Translations under genes and position numbers: made by a program
Notes under the pieces: generated by a model
What the model was told of the DNA's origin: nothing
What the model saw: the letters and a program-made list of their open reading frames with translations, nothing else
The model's database searches: none
NCBI GenBank assembly: GCA_027257055.1
Contig: JAPVLO010000001.1
Span: forward strand, 16,286,501-16,350,500
Length of the DNA stretch: 64,000 nucleotides
From: Cephalopachus bancanus
Lineage: Eukaryota > Chordata > Mammalia > Primates > Tarsiidae
Direction: 5' to 3'
Part shown: piece by piece, positions 1 to 12,363 of the stretch
Layout of the letters: the number at the start of each line of letters is the position of its first letter
Position numbering within the stretch: the first letter of the stretch is position 1

Positions 1-660
1 AAATCTGGCTGAAGGCATTGTCAGGAGGATTATCTAAGCACCTGTATGGATAAAAGGATACACATACCTACACAGACATGGTAGCAAGAGAACAACGAAG
101 AAACCAAAAGGAAATAAATGAAAGCAGAAAGCGATGAAATAAAAAACAACAGGAATTCATCCAACAGCTGTTGAAAAGCCTCAGCACACTGCAAGGATCT
201 CCCCACAGGCGTGGAATAGCAGCGCGGGCAGGGCCGGCCCCCGCGGCAGGAGACGGGGGGACGGTGGGCTGGCTGTACGGTCACAAGTAAAGAATCGGGA
301 AACGCGAGTGAGACGGATCATTCTCCAGGAAAGGACAACTTTCCAAATTTGATCCTAAGAAAGCCAAAGTCAGAACAGACCAGCTGTCCTTGAATAAACA
401 GAGAGAGGCACGCGCTCTCCCACAAAAAAGCCCCGAGCCCAGACGGCATCGCCAAGACCCTTCAGACCTCTCGAGGTCACTCAATTTCAGGGCAACCGAA
501 GCTACCTTGGGAATTTTCCTCTTTCTGTGCACTAGAGCCACTTTACGTAGCGATTTTAACATTGATTCCCAAAACCTGACAAAATAGTGCTTCGGCAAAA
601 GTAAACAATCGGCTTACTTCTGAAAATTGAACTAAAACTCTTAAAGCATCTACAACACAT
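1..660. other. Unassigned AT-rich stretch
   Basis: I recognise no gene here. The A-rich portion near 95-150 resembles L1 ORF2-type sequence, but the match is too weak to place. Open frames on both strands (about 65-105 codons) overlap each other and show no domain, repeat or splice signal that I can support. It may be old, diverged retroelement sequence. Confidence 0.3.
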
Positions 661-664
661 CAAA

Positions 665-840
665 AAAAAAACACATCATGACCACTAGGGGTTCACTCAA
701 GGAATGCAAAGATGGTTTAACATTAGAATTCATTAACGTATAGAGAAAAAATATCAACTACATTCTACAGATGCAGAATAAACATTTGTCAAAATGCAGT
801 GCCTACTCATGTTAAAAGAAACCCAACTAAATAGAAATGG
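665..840 (+). mobile_element. L1 ORF2 fragment (reverse transcriptase region)
   Basis: The stretch reading GGAATGCAAAGATGGTTTAA followed by an A-rich block corresponds to the well-known L1 ORF2 segment 'gggatgcaaggatggttcaac...'. The frame is broken, so it is a dead fragment. The sequence just 3' was the insertion target of the Alu at 898. Confidence 0.55.
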
Positions 841-897
841 ATGGATACTTTTTAGACAATTCCAGACTTACAGAACAGTTGTAAGAACAGTACAGAA

Positions 898-1182
898 GCC
901 GAGTTCGGTGGCTCAGCCTGTAATCCCGCGCCTTTGGGAGGCTGAGGCGAGTGGATGGCCTGAGCCCGCGGGTTCAAGACCCGCCTGGGCAGGCGAGACC
1001 TCATCTCTACAACAAATCAAAAAATCAGCCGGGCATGGTGGCGCGTGCCTGTAATTCCGGCTACTCGGAAGGCTGAGAAGGATCGCTGGAGCCCAGCAGG
1101 TCGAGGCTGTGGTGGCCGGGAGCGGCGACTGCACTCCAGTCTGGGCAACCGAGTGAGACTCCCACTCAAAAAAAAAAGAAAA
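898..1182 (+). mobile_element. Dimeric Alu, lineage-specific type
   Basis: Left and right arms are both present, with an A-rich linker and an A-rich tail. The head reads GGTGGCTCAGCCTGTAATCC, one base shorter than the usual GGCTCACGCCTGT. The linker contains ACAACAAATCAAAAAATC and the right arm AGCAGGTCGAGGCTGTGGTG, changes that recur in other copies in this window. A target-site duplication is visible: 883-897 (AAGAACAGTACAGAA) against 1183-1197 (AAGAACAGCACAGAG), 13 of 15 identical, which sets the ends. Confidence 0.93.
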
Positions 1183-1299
1183 AAGAACAGCACAGAGAAC
1201 GCCTGTATATCAGACACAGGGAGTCCCAGATATGGTTCTAGTTCACCTGTTGACCGTCTTCTCCCTCGCGTGTGTGTTCCACAAACGCGCATGATTATT

Positions 1300-1765
1300 T
1301 TTTAGCTGCTTGAGTGTGAGCTACAGCCGGTGCCCTTTTATCCCTAGAGACTTCAGTATTTGTTTCTTAGCAAAGATATTTTCTTACATAACCAGAGTAC
1401 AATTCTCAAAACTGGGTAATGAGCATGAACGCAGCACTGCCCTGTTCTCGCTAGGATTCGGGATGTGCAGTTGGCGTTGCCGGGTTGTCCCCCAGAACGT
1501 TCTCCAAAGCAGAAGAAGGTTCTGGAGCCTGAGGGCCGGGAGCAGGAGTTGCACGTGGCGTCATGCCTTCTTACCCTGCTTTGAGCCAGAGTGGTCCTTG
1601 GTGTTTCCTTGTTTCCCGACATTGGCGTTTTTGAAGCGTCCTGGCCAGTGACTCCGTGGCGTTTTCCGTGGCCTAGGTTTGTCTGGCGTTTCTCAATTAT
1701 CAGGTCCTGGCAGCACCTTTCTGGCCCAGAAACGCCGAGGAGGTCTTCTCAGGGCAGCCTGTCAG
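1300..1765 (-). mobile_element. Probable old L1 (L1M-type) 3' segment
   Basis: The portion around 1615-1720, with CATTGGCGTTTTTGAAGCGT, CTGGCCAGTGACTC and GTTTGTCTGGCGTTTCTC, lines up in order with a common ancient L1-type repeat ('gacatttttgaagagtacaggccagtt...gtttgtctgatgtttc'). Divergence is high and the ends are uncertain. Open frames across it are not supported as genes. Confidence 0.4.
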
Positions 1766-1827
1766 GAGGCACAGGACGCCAGTTTACTGCGGTTATAGAA
1801 TTATTGACTATTGTGTTTATGCTTTCT

Positions 1828-2125
1828 TTATTTTTATTATTATTTTTAGAGACAGGGGCTCCCTCTGTCACCCAGGCTGGAGTGGTGCGGTCGTACCTCA
1901 CTGAAGCCTCGAACTCCTGTGCTCAAGTGATCCTTCCACCTCAACCTCCCAAGTAGCTAGGATGACAGGTGTGCACCACCATGCCCCGCTGATTTTTTTC
2001 CCCTTTGGTAGAGGCACGGTCTTGCTGTGTTTCCCAGGCTGGTCTCAAACTCCTGGCCTTAAGCAATCCTCCTGCTTCGGCCTCCCAGAGTGCTGGGATT
2101 ACAGGTGTGAGCCGCCACGCCAGGC
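1828..2125 (-). mobile_element. Dimeric Alu, AluJ-like
   Basis: Reads as the reverse complement of a full Alu: a T-rich tail at the left, GACAGGGGCTCCCTCTGTCA, then CCACCTCAACCTCCCAAGTAG, and ending GCCGCCACGCCAGGC at the right. It keeps the ancestral GTGAGCCGCCACGCC head rather than the one-base-shorter head of the lineage-specific copies, so it is probably older than they are. Confidence 0.93.
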
Positions 2126-2627
2126 AGTGTTTGTGTTTTGTATAAATCATTGCCTTTTGGAAATATGTACTGATTACAGACACGTGAACTTTATGATATC
2201 CAAGTTTGCCTTAGATTCACGGAGGGCCACAGTCGGCACGTGTGGGTGCGCAAGACCGGCTGAGCACAGCAAGCCTGTCGCAGTCACTGCCTGTTCTGAA
2301 CTTGGCACGTGCGCAGGTTTTCAGGGTATAAAGACGAGTGCCACAGGGTGGCTTGCCTCCAGGCAAGCCCAAGGCACGTGGAACCTCAGTCCCCACTGTG
2401 GTGGCCTTTGGTCTTTGCTGCGTGTGAATGGGCCTCGCTGCAGTCCTTGGGAACGGGTCGACGGTGTTTCTGTGCGGCCTCACGCAGTTGCCGCGGCCCA
2501 CGGAGATGCTCTCTGAGTGTACCGGATGCTTTCTGCGGCTTTCAGATAAACGTGGTGCTTTTTCCTCATTGAAAAAAAAGAAGTCGCAACGCCTACCTCC
2601 TCCTAGTGCTTTGCTGTAGTCTGTGTG
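2126..2627. other. Unassigned sequence between SINEs
   Basis: No gene is recognised. Overlapping open frames occur on both strands without a splice-site or domain context. A short A-rich run near 2570 precedes the next SINE. Confidence 0.3.
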
Positions 2628-2790
2628 TTTGTTTGAGAGGAGGTCTCGCTCTGCCACCCAGGCTGGAGCATCCTGGTGCGATCGTAGCTCACTGCAGCCT
2701 CCAACTCCTGGGCTCAACTGATCCTCCCACCTTAGCCTCCCGAGTGACTGGGACGGCCGACGGGCCATGCCCGGCTGGGATTTTTTCCAC
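2628..2790 (-). mobile_element. Free Alu right monomer or 5'-truncated Alu
   Basis: Only one arm is present, in reverse complement: GAGGTCTCGCTCTGCCACCC, CTCACTGCAGCCTCCAACTC, CTCCCGAGTGACTGGGACGG and ATGCCCGGCTGGGATTTTTT, the last corresponding to the linker region. The left arm is missing, consistent with 5' truncation or a fossil right-arm monomer. Confidence 0.8.
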
Positions 2791-3792
2791 CGGAGTGTTG
2801 GCGGTGTGAGTTTCTGCGAGTAGCTCGTTGCATCCTTAAGGTACTTCAGTTTGCCCGAGGCACAGGCATGTGCAGAAGTCAGAGCTGAACTGAAACGCAC
2901 CTGCGCTTGGCACTGGGAAAGGGCCAGGTGTCTTTAAAAGACAGACTGCGAGTCCCTGGCAGCCGTGACCGCTGCCTGCCGTGGAAACGGTCGTGTGTGT
3001 GCGTCATGCCCTCCTCAGGAGGGCTTCCCCGCCGAGGCCCCTTTCTGGCCACAGACGGGGGGGGAGGGTCTGCACCCCCTCCAGGCGAATGGCGCCGTGG
3101 CACCCGTGGACACGCGCCAGCCTTCGCCAGGCGGTTCTGTCAGCCGAGGTCCCAACGTGCAGAAGCCAGGCGGAGGGCAGCTCTGACCTGCGTCTCCACA
3201 GGCCCCCCCGGGGGGAGGCGCGGCGGGGGTCTCCCTGCCTCCACATTGCGCCGCCTGCTGGATGAGTCAGCTCTTTCCTGCCACAAAGACCCGGGCCGGG
3301 ATCAGGCCTCCGTCAGTGGCTGCTGGCGTCTGTGCCTGAGGCGAAGGCTGTTCCCGGATTTGCGGCCGCCCCCGCAAGAATCTGTCCCCTGAGTCCTCGC
3401 ACCTTGGCAGCCACCCCCGGGTGCCGAGCAGGTGGGCTGGCTGGAGGCTGCCCCCGGGTCTCATTGGCACGGCCGCTCGGGGAGGCAAGTGGAGGAGGCA
3501 GTCTCTGGTGGGACAGGAACCTGCTCTTGGAATGTGAGGCTGGGAAATGCACGTGATGTCGGGACCGCCTCGGCCTCTGGCCCTGTCCTGAGCACCTTCC
3601 TCTTCTGTGAGAAGGGAGGGGCCGACGCCCATGGGGCAAGCTGGGGAGCCCTGAGCGGCTGCAGGCAGCTCGGTCGGAATGTCAGGTGCAGTCAACGTGC
3701 CTGTCGGATGCAGTCCCAAAGAGTGGCTGTCGCAGGATGAGGCCACACGGGCGCAAGGGGCTAATCTGACTGGTGTCCTTGTAAAGAAATTT
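2791..3792. other. GC-rich unassigned sequence
   Basis: CpG content is moderate and several overlapping frames are open on both strands, as expected at this GC content. I see no conserved protein motif and no paired splice signals, and I do not call a gene. The 3' end carries AAAGAAATTTGG, the 5' target duplication of the Alu that follows. Confidence 0.35.
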
Positions 3793-4086
3793 GGGGCCAG
3801 GCGCAGGGGCTCGAGCCTGTCATCCCAGCCCACTGGGAGGCTGAGGTGAGAGGATTGCCTGAGCCCACAGGTTCAAAATCAGCCTGGGCAACTTGGCGAG
3901 ACCTCGTCTCTACAATAAATCAAAATATTAGCTGGGTGTGGTGGCACACACCTGTCGTTCCAGCTACTTGGAAGGCTGAGGCGGAAGGATCGCCGGAGCC
4001 CAGCAGGTCGAAGCTGTGGTGGCCGTGAGTGTGTCACCGCACTCCGGCCTGGGCGGCAGAGTGAGACTCCAGCTCAAAAAAAGAGG
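3793..4086 (+). mobile_element. Dimeric Alu, lineage-specific type
   Basis: Head GCTCGAGCCTGTCATCCCAG, linker TACAATAAATCAAAATATTA and right arm CCCAGCAGGTCGAAGCTGTG identify the same group as the copies at 898 and 26240. The tail is AAAAAAAG. The duplicated target is AAAGAAATTTGG (3783-3794) against the AGGGAAATTTGG sequence just after the tail. Confidence 0.93.
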
Positions 4087-4999
4087 GAAATTTGGTACCG
4101 ACAGCACCAGGGAGAAGGTCAGTGGCGGGGAGGCAGAGGCTGGGGCCGTGGGTCAGCAAGCCAAGCAAGGCCGGAGGGCGCGGGAGCTGCAGAGAGGCTG
4201 GGCGGATCCTTCTGCAGCCTCCGGGAGCCCCGCCCACACCTGGTGCTCGGACGCCCAGCCTCCAGGCCAGGGAGACGCGTGTCACTGCTCCCGAGCCGCC
4301 CGGTCTGAGCTCAGGAACCAACGCTGTCCCCTCATCGGAATCTGCCGTTGATTGCGGTGAGCGGGCTTTGGGAACGTGCCCGTGCCCCTCGCGGAGAAGA
4401 GAGGGACGCGCAAGGCGTGCGGTGGTTTGGCGGGCGGCGGGAAGTTCTGTCTTGTCGGGTTTTGTCACCTCAAACTGGTGAGAGATGTGTCCTGATCTGG
4501 AAAGAATCTGGAATGTCTCACAGTATGCTCAAAGCCTTTTGTGACCCAGGCTACGTGGGGATGTCCACACCCCTGTCGTCTCTGATATGAAACGGATGCC
4601 GTCCTCCTGTAGACTTGGCGTCACCCCTAGGTCACCTACAGGCCCCAGTGCAGCGGGGGTTCTGGCTGAGTGGCTGTGATGCTCTGTTGTTTGGGGCATG
4701 ACGGCAAGAGAGGAAGTCTGCATGTGTTCAGAGAGGCAATCGGACGTTTCCGTCTGCAGGGGGCGGAGCCTGCCGGCCAGGAGCCCAGGTGTGGAGGCCC
4801 GTCCACTCATCGCATGAGGCAGAGCACACCTCAGGGTCACCACAGCTCCGTTAAAGGTAAAACACCGGGTGAAGACTGTAGTATGGTGGTTTTTATCTTC
4901 ACTTTAAAACGAATGTAAAGCGTCTTCCTAACACAGCTTGGTAAGTCTTGGGTGAAGGGTGATGGAAAGTTATGCCGAGGGCAAAAGTTCTCCGAAAAG
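4087..4999. other. Unassigned sequence
   Basis: I find no repeat family I can name and no coding exon. Several frames of 80-140 codons overlap on opposite strands around 4030-4480, which argues against any one being real. Confidence 0.3.
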
Positions 5000-5545
5000 A
5001 TTTTCTAAAACTTTATTCCAGACTTTATTTCAGTTAACGGTTTGCAAAACAGGGAGTCCTGACCTTGGTGTAAAATGAAGATTTTATTCATATAATAAAT
5101 TTTAAAAATAAAAGCAAAATAAAAAACAATTAAATGAACAAAGTTTTGTTCCAGAGAACAAAGGAGGTTTTTGGGGAAGTTCTCACCCAGGTCCTGATCA
5201 AACGAAGGATTCAAATGTGCTTAGTTCTGATTGGTTGACATAGCTGACTGGGTGATACAGCTGAGCCTTGATTGGCCAAGGCAGATGAGTTCTGATCGGT
5301 TGGTTCAGGTGAGCTCTGATTGGTTGGTTCGGGAGAGCTCGAATTCGCTTGTTCATAGACTCACTGATTGGTTCAGGGGAGCTCTGACTGGTGGGCTCGG
5401 AAAGTCCCACAGTTGAAGCGGCGGGGGGGAGCTTCAGGCCCTTAGTCAGCAGAGGCCTCCTGGCTCTGTTTGGAGTTGGGCCCCATGTGCCACTCGGGGT
5501 CCATCTTGTAGGGCTGGCTTTCCGGTCACCTTTGCTCACAACGTG
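5000..5545 (-). mobile_element. Possible solitary LTR, minus orientation
   Basis: Read on the minus strand, the block has a promoter-like order: GGGACTTTCC (a consensus kappaB site, 5398-5407 on +), then at least four CCAATCA-type boxes spaced about 25-45 bases apart (5222-5382), then an AT-rich segment with several AATAAA-like hexamers (about 5020-5130). Repeated CCAATCAG units of this kind are known from ERV1-class LTRs. No internal viral genes, second LTR or clear terminal TG..CA was found, so family and ends are unassigned. It could instead be a non-viral tandem promoter-like repeat. Confidence 0.4.
5222..5415 (-). repeat. Diverged CCAAT-box tandem repeat
   Basis: Units on + read like TTCTGATTGGTTGGTTCAGG followed by TGAGC, with a period of roughly 24-45 bases and about six copies. 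Each unit core is ATTGG, i.e. CCAAT on the minus strand. The repeat lies inside the LTR-like block. Confidence 0.65.
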
Positions 5546-6833
<1,288 letters not shown>

Positions 6834-7014
6834 GGACTGCATCTCATTCATGCACAGCAGAGACAAACCCGTCTCTCGAGTTCTAATACAGCAGAGAAGC
6901 CGGCCTTGTCCCTGCGTCGGTCCCTCAGTAATTTTGGGGTGTGTGGCTTTCTTAAGCCAGGATTTCATTTCTCATTGTTTTCATTATGGCTATTTTAACT
7001 CTTTAAAAACATCT

Positions 7015-7275
7015 TGGCTGGGCTCGGTGGCTCAGCCTGTCATCCCAGCACTTTGGGAGCCCGAGGCGAGTGGATTGCCTGAGGCTGCGGGTTTGAGACC
7101 CACCTGGGCAACCTGGCCAGACCTAATATACAAATATTAGCCGGGCGTGGTAGCATGCGCCTGTAGTTCTGGCTACTTGGAAGGCTGAGGCGGAAGGATC
7201 ACAGGAGCCCAGCAGGTCTGGGCGACAGAGCGAGACTCCAAATAAATACATGAATGAATGAATGGATAAATAAAT
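7015..7275 (+). mobile_element. Alu with internal right-arm deletion and GAAT/AAAT tail
   Basis: Head GCTCGGTGGCTCAGCCTGTC marks the lineage-specific group. In the right arm the sequence jumps from CCCAGCAGGTC straight to TGGGCGACAGAGCGAGACTC, losing the central part of the arm. The tail has become a simple repeat, AAATAAATACATGAATGAAT and onward, to about 7275. Confidence 0.88.
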
Positions 7276-8532
7276 CAATATCTTGACACTTGACATCTTG
7301 AAGTTACTCTGCGTTTTATAATAAGTAATTTGTCGCTGACTCACTTTGACCTCACCAAGAACGTGGCAATGGCCCCTTTTCGCTGTTTCGTCTGCCTGGG
7401 GACAGGGCGTGTCTCTAAAGACTGAGTCCTCCGTGCCCGCTTGTGGACAGTGCCCAGGATTTGAAGTGAGCAGAATACAGAATTCCGGGGGTGCCGGGAG
7501 GGCCAGATGGCCTTCCGGGCAGGCACTGCCCCGGTGGCTCGGGGAGGGAAGCCCGAGGTCCGGCCGGCTGTCTGCCACCCGCCCAGCTCACCGCCCACTG
7601 GCTATGTGGGTCACCTCTCAGTGGGCTCCAGGAGACCGCAGAAGAGACGACCTCTACTCTGACTTTGAAAGTTCGGGTGCCAGCGTGTGACTATGAATCT
7701 TTTCTTGAACAAACATGCAGGTTTGAAGAAGACTTACAGTGAGGATATATTCTTTTGCAGTCAGACTTCTGTGTCGTTTTGTGTTGCTATGAACTCACGC
7801 ACAGCTACAGACAGCACGAAGTGTGAACAGTGCACACCACACCGCTGTGTATTTCTGCCAGGCAGCAACGCTTTGAGTCACCAGCACGTACAAAAGCCAC
7901 GCCTTCTCCGTGGGCTGCTGTGTGCGTCCCAAAGCTGTCTATGCGGACCCCAGCACTGGGTCCTGCGTGACTTGGAGACGGTCGGGCCCGCGATCTGCTA
8001 CGGGTTGTGATTGCATCCGCCCCTCCTTGGCCGTGGCCCCCGAGAGGAGGGCGGGAGCTGGCACCCAGGGCCCCTGAGTCACGGCGTGGGTTCTGGACGT
8101 GAGACCTGCCAGCCACGCTGGCCATCGGCATCCCTGCGGGTGCACGCTTTTGCATCTTCTTGGCAAGATGGGGTGGCTGGCGTGGGCCTGCCAGAAGGGT
8201 GTGACTCTGAGCAGGTCGCTTGGGAGGCGGAGGTTGATCCTGGTCTGTCCTGGTTTTCTCGAAAACGTCGTTCCCGTGAGGTGCCCGTTCCCAGCCCAGG
8301 GCTGGGGCTGTGGGCGCACTTGCCGATGTTCCGGTCTGAGCCTTCCGGAAGCCCACGGCCCGTGCTGTGGAAAGGGCTGGCTCCGTCCCAGCGTGTTGCC
8401 TTGGAGACGTCATTGACCTGTCTGTGCCTCAGTTTCCCCGCCTTGTAAGACCTCAGTGTGGGCCAGTTCAGTGTCTTCTGAGGCTAGGCGTCGTCATAAG
8501 GCCAGCAGGGACCTGTCAGAGACTGACTGCAC
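7276..8532. other. Unassigned sequence with a MIR-like remnant
   Basis: No gene is recognised. CATTGACCTGTCTGTGCCTC followed by AGTTTCCCC at about 8412-8442 resembles the conserved core end of a MIR element on the + strand, but it is short. Opposing open frames of 100-200 codons at 7800-8450 overlap each other and are not supported. Confidence 0.3.
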
Positions 8533-8820
8533 TTTTTTTGGAGCCGAGGTCTCACCCTGTCACCCAGGCTAGAGGGCAGTGGCACCCCCTTGGCCACTGC
8601 AGCCTCGACCTCCTGGGCTCAGGCGATCCTTCTGCCTCAGCCTCCCGAGTAGCTGGGACTGCAGGTGTGCGCCACCACGCCTGGCAAATTTTTTGATTTA
8701 CCGTAGAAATGGGATCTCGCCAAGTTCCCCAGGCTGGTCTCGAGCTCCTGGGCTCAGGCAGTTCTCCCTCCTCGGCCTCCCAAAGTGCCGGGGTGACAGA
8801 CGTGAGCCATCGTGCCCGGC
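8533..8820 (-). mobile_element. Dimeric Alu
   Basis: A reverse-complement Alu with a T-rich left end (TTTTTTTGGAGCC), TCACCCTGTCACCCAGGCTA, linker ATTTTTTGATTTACCGTAG and right end GCCATCGTGCCCGGC. The linker ATTTTTTGATTTA is the complement of the TAAATCAAAAAAT-type linker seen in the lineage-specific copies. Confidence 0.93.
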
Positions 8821-10860
8821 AGAACTGTCCTTCTCAATGGGAGAAATGGCATCGGAGCTGAAACCGCATGTGCCTGCGGGCACACCTCAGCCTCGGGGTG
8901 TCAGGAAGGAGGTGGATGAGCCAGACCGGGGAATGCCCGTGCCACCTGTTCCCGTCAGCAGAGCCCGTTTCTGGGGCCGGGTTGCACCCCACCAACCCTG
9001 CCCCCCGTCCTGCCGGCTCTGGGCAGAGCTGCCCGGGGAGCCCCTTCGGAGGGGGCGGGCTCACGTGGGGGGCTCGGGTCTGCCTCCCGCTTAGACTGGG
9101 ATGCAAGCTGGAGCAGCGGCAGCTGCGGTGCGGCCGCGAGGCCCCGTCGGCCGAGCTGAGGCGTCTTGCTGAGTGTGTCTCCACAGCCCCGTCACAGGAC
9201 AGGAGTGGAGGCCTTGTAAAGTCGCCACAGGGACTCACGGGTCTCTCACAGCCGCGACTCTGGGGCGGGGCGGGCGGCCTCATCCCGCAGCCCTGACCCT
9301 CATGCGCTTCCCCGGCACCACCACGTGGGGGAGGGGCCCGGGAGGGAGGGAGCAGCCTTGGCTGGAGGGCAGCGGGCCTCGGGACTCCGCGCAGGACACC
9401 GCGGACCCGGACGGCTGGACAGCGAAGAGGCTTCGCCACCGGACGCAGGGAGAGGCTGCCAGGCCACGCCCCTGTGACAGATGGAGCCGTGTCACCATTC
9501 GCCTCCCAAAACTCAGCTGTGAATGCGACCCAGGCCCGACGGTCCAAAGCCGACGCCCCGTCTGTGTGAGAGTGGCTGGAGAAGGAAGTGGCCTGCAGCA
9601 AGCCGTGGCCTGGGAGGGCGGGGCGCTCCTGGGATGAGGCACACGCGTGTCCGTGTGCCTGTGGTGCAACCCGAGTGAGCAGGGGTGGGGATGGGCATGG
9701 GTGGACTGGGATGTGGACAGGTGCGGGTGTGGACGGCAGGGACGGGGCGCACACACAGCCCCAGTGTCCTCGGGCTTCCCGCAGTTGCCGACAGCGCTGG
9801 ATCAGGATCCTGAGACGTGGGCCCCTTCTCTGTGACTCACGCGGTAATTTCTTCCGAGGCAATCTGGGATGTTTTTCAAGGAAGCCCAAGACACAGTTGA
9901 GTTTCGTGCAAGAAGCGTACCTGGCTCGGGCGTGCGGGCTCGCAGGTGGTGATGCGTTTTCCTGCAGGAGTGTCCCTGGGTGCCAGCAGGGACGTGTCTC
10001 CTCTGCAATGACCTGACGTCTCCGCCCAGGGGTGGTCCAGGTCCCACGAGGAACCCCCCTCCCTGCACCTTCCCCACATGCCCCGGGGGTGCTGGCGGGA
10101 AGGACGGGACAGGCTGTCCCGGAGAGTCCTGTCTGTGTTTAGGACTGAGGTGTGTCCACAGGACGTGACGTGTCCAAAAGAGGATGGCATTTTAGGACAC
10201 AGCTGGCAGGGAGCCGGGAAGCCAGGAGCCAGGAAGGCACCCCGAGGGCCTGCGGGGTGTCTCGCAAAGACCCACTCAGTGAGCGCCAGACCTGTGGCGC
10301 GAGGAATGCCGAGCCCGGCTGCCACGGTGTGATTTGAGGGCCTGCAGGTCACCCCTCGCCGGGTGCATTGGGGGCGCCGTGTCCTTGCTGTGTCTTGGGG
10401 CCTTGAGAAGTGCATGACAGGGACCCTTCAACGAGGCCCTGGTCACAGCCCGAGGGCTGGCGTGCGTGTGCAGGCTCTCGTGAACTATCAGTGGCAGCTG
10501 GCTCAGGCATGCACACACCCCGGGACGTCCACCCTCTAACGTGCGCCCCGAGTGGCTTGGGCACCATCTGGTTTTAGGACAAGTTCGTCACCCAGAGAGA
10601 AGCCCCGTGCCCAAAGCAGCCATGCGCCCCAGCCCCTGGTGACTGGATCCACCTTCCGTGGCCGTGGGTCGGCCCGTCCCTGCACCTCCCGTCCTGGGAA
10701 TCGTGTGAAGTGTGCCTTGGTGTCTGGCTGTGTTTCTCAGCGTCACGTCCTCAAGGCTCCCACGCCCAGTGTGTCGGGACTTCCTTTCCGTGGCTGAGTC
10801 CGTGTCCTTTGTCAGGCTGGACCACACCTCACCCACTCGCCGGGGGTGGACGTGTGGGCT
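8821..10860. other. GC-rich unassigned sequence
   Basis: About 2 kb with no identifiable repeat or exon. The longest frame, 351 codons on the minus strand (8834-9889), overlaps frames of 142-171 codons on the + strand. Its translation is low-complexity in Pro, Arg, Ser and His, and there is no initiation or splice context. I treat it as chance openness in GC-rich DNA. Confidence 0.4.
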
Positions 10861-10861
10861 G

Positions 10862-11612
10862 ATGCCACTTTTTGGCCACTGTGGATAACGCTGCTGTGAA
10901 TATCCGTGCACACGACTGTGTGGACGTGTGTCTTCATATCTCTTGGGTATATACTTAGGAGTGGAATTGCTGGGTCTCACGGTAATTGTTTGACTTTACT
11001 CTCTTTTTTCTGAGTCGGGGTCTCACTCTGTTGCCCAGTGCAGTGCAGTGGCACGATCACAGCTCACCACGGCCTCGACCTCCTGGGTTGAGGCGATTCT
11101 TCCGCCTCAGCCTCTTGAGTAACTGGGACTACAGGCAAGTGCTACCACTTCCAGCTAATTTTAAAAAAATTTTTTCTAGTAACGGGGTCTCACTGTTTTG
11201 CCCAGGCTGGGATTTGACTCTTGAAGAAACTGCCAGACTGCTGCCTGTAGCGGCTGCTCTGTCTGTGCCCGCCCCCCCACACTGTCTGTCTTTTTCATTC
11301 TGGCCGCCCGGGGCAGTGGGGTGTGTCTCGTCGGGCTTTGACTTGTGTTTCCCGAATGCCTGTGATGTCCGGAGTCCGGTCACGTGCCGTAGGCCGTTTT
11401 ATGCCATCCTTAAAGCAGTGTCTACCCAGGTGCTCTGTTCATTTGTCATGGGATTGTTTGACTCATTTTTTGGTTGTTGAGTGGTAAGAGTCTTTAAGCA
11501 TGTTTTCTGGATACAAATCCCTCATCGGATATAGATTTGCCAATATTGTCCCCCATTCCTTAGGCTGTCTGTATACTTCCTTGGTGATGTCCTAGAGAAA
11601 ACGTACAGTTTT
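10862..11612 (-). mobile_element. L1 3' segment, interrupted by an Alu
   Basis: The left part (10868-10995) has GATAACGCTGCTGTGAATAT and GGGTATATACTTAGGAGTGG, then AATTGCTGGGTCTCACGGTAA. The right part (about 11213-11612) has GAAACTGCCAGACTG and ATACAAATCCCTCATCGGAT, then CCAATATTGTCCCCCATTCC. These are the familiar reverse-strand landmarks of L1 3' ends, in the expected order, so this is one element split by the Alu at 11004-11212. Confidence 0.75.
11004..11212 (-). mobile_element. Alu, 5'-truncated, nested in L1
   Basis: Reverse-complement Alu with GAGTCGGGGTCTCACTCTGT, CAGCTCACCACGGCCTCGAC and a linker ATTTTAAAAAAATTTTTTCT, then a partial left arm ending GTTTTGCCCAGGCTGGGA. The remainder of the left arm is missing. 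L1 sequence resumes directly after it. Confidence 0.85.
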
Positions 11613-11615
11613 GGG

Positions 11616-12058
11616 CCAGATGAGGTGGCTTTTGCCTGTAACCTGGGGGGCAAAGGCGGAATTGCTTAAGCCCAGGAGTTCGAGACCAGCCTGGGCAACA
11701 TAGCGAGACCTTGCCTCTACAAAAAAACCAATGTTCTTAAATTGGCTGAGTGTGCCGGTGCAGGCCTGTAGTTCCAGCTACTCGGAAGGCAGAGGCGGGA
11801 GGATGGCCTGAGCCCAGGAGGTGGAGGCTGTGGTGAGCCGTGATCGTGCCACTGCGCTCCAGCCTGGGGCAACAGAGTGAGACTTCAACTCTACAGCAAA
11901 TGTAAAAATTAGGTAGGCGTGGTGGTATGTGCCTGGAGACCCAGCTACTCAGGAGGCTGAGACCGGAGGATGGCCTGCGCCCCGGAGACCGAGGCTGTGG
12001 TGAGCCGTGATCGTGCCACTGCGCTCCAGCCTGGACGGCAGACTCTCCAACTCAAAAA
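11616..12058 (+). mobile_element. Three-armed Alu (left-right-right)
   Basis: The first two arms are a standard AluJ-like dimer: GGAGTTCGAGACCAGCCTGG with CAACATAGCGAGACC, then CTCGGAAGGCAGAGGCGGGA and GCCTGGGGCAACAGAGTGAG. A third arm follows without a separate left arm: linker CTACAGCAAATGTAAAAATT, GGCGTGGTGGTATGTGCC, TGATCGTGCCACTGCGCTCC and end CTCCAACTCAAAAAG. It could be a trimer or a second insertion truncated exactly near the linker. Confidence 0.82.
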
Positions 12059-12363
12059 GAAGGAACAGAGACGTTCTTGTGTCGAATTCCGCTTTTCCTG
12101 TCTTCCTTTCTCGTCAGTGGTGCTTTCGTGCCCTGAGGAACCATCGCCCGGCCCAAGACCGCGGGGGCCGACCCGTGTCTCTCCCAGGTGCTTTTGTGGT
12201 TTCCACTCCTGCGTGAATGCCTGCGGCCCATGCTGTTAACTTCTGTGCCCGGGGTGCGGCCGGGTCCAGCCCCTGGGCTGTGCGTGGCTGTCCGTGGCCT
12301 GGCCTTGGCCTCTGGGTGCCACGGGCCTGTCCCCTCTGCCAGGGCAGAGGATGTGAGTGGAGG

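Noticed and set aside
8834..9889. 351-codon minus strand gene
   Set aside because: Overlapped by several + strand frames, Pro/Arg/Ser/His-rich, with no known motif or splice signals.
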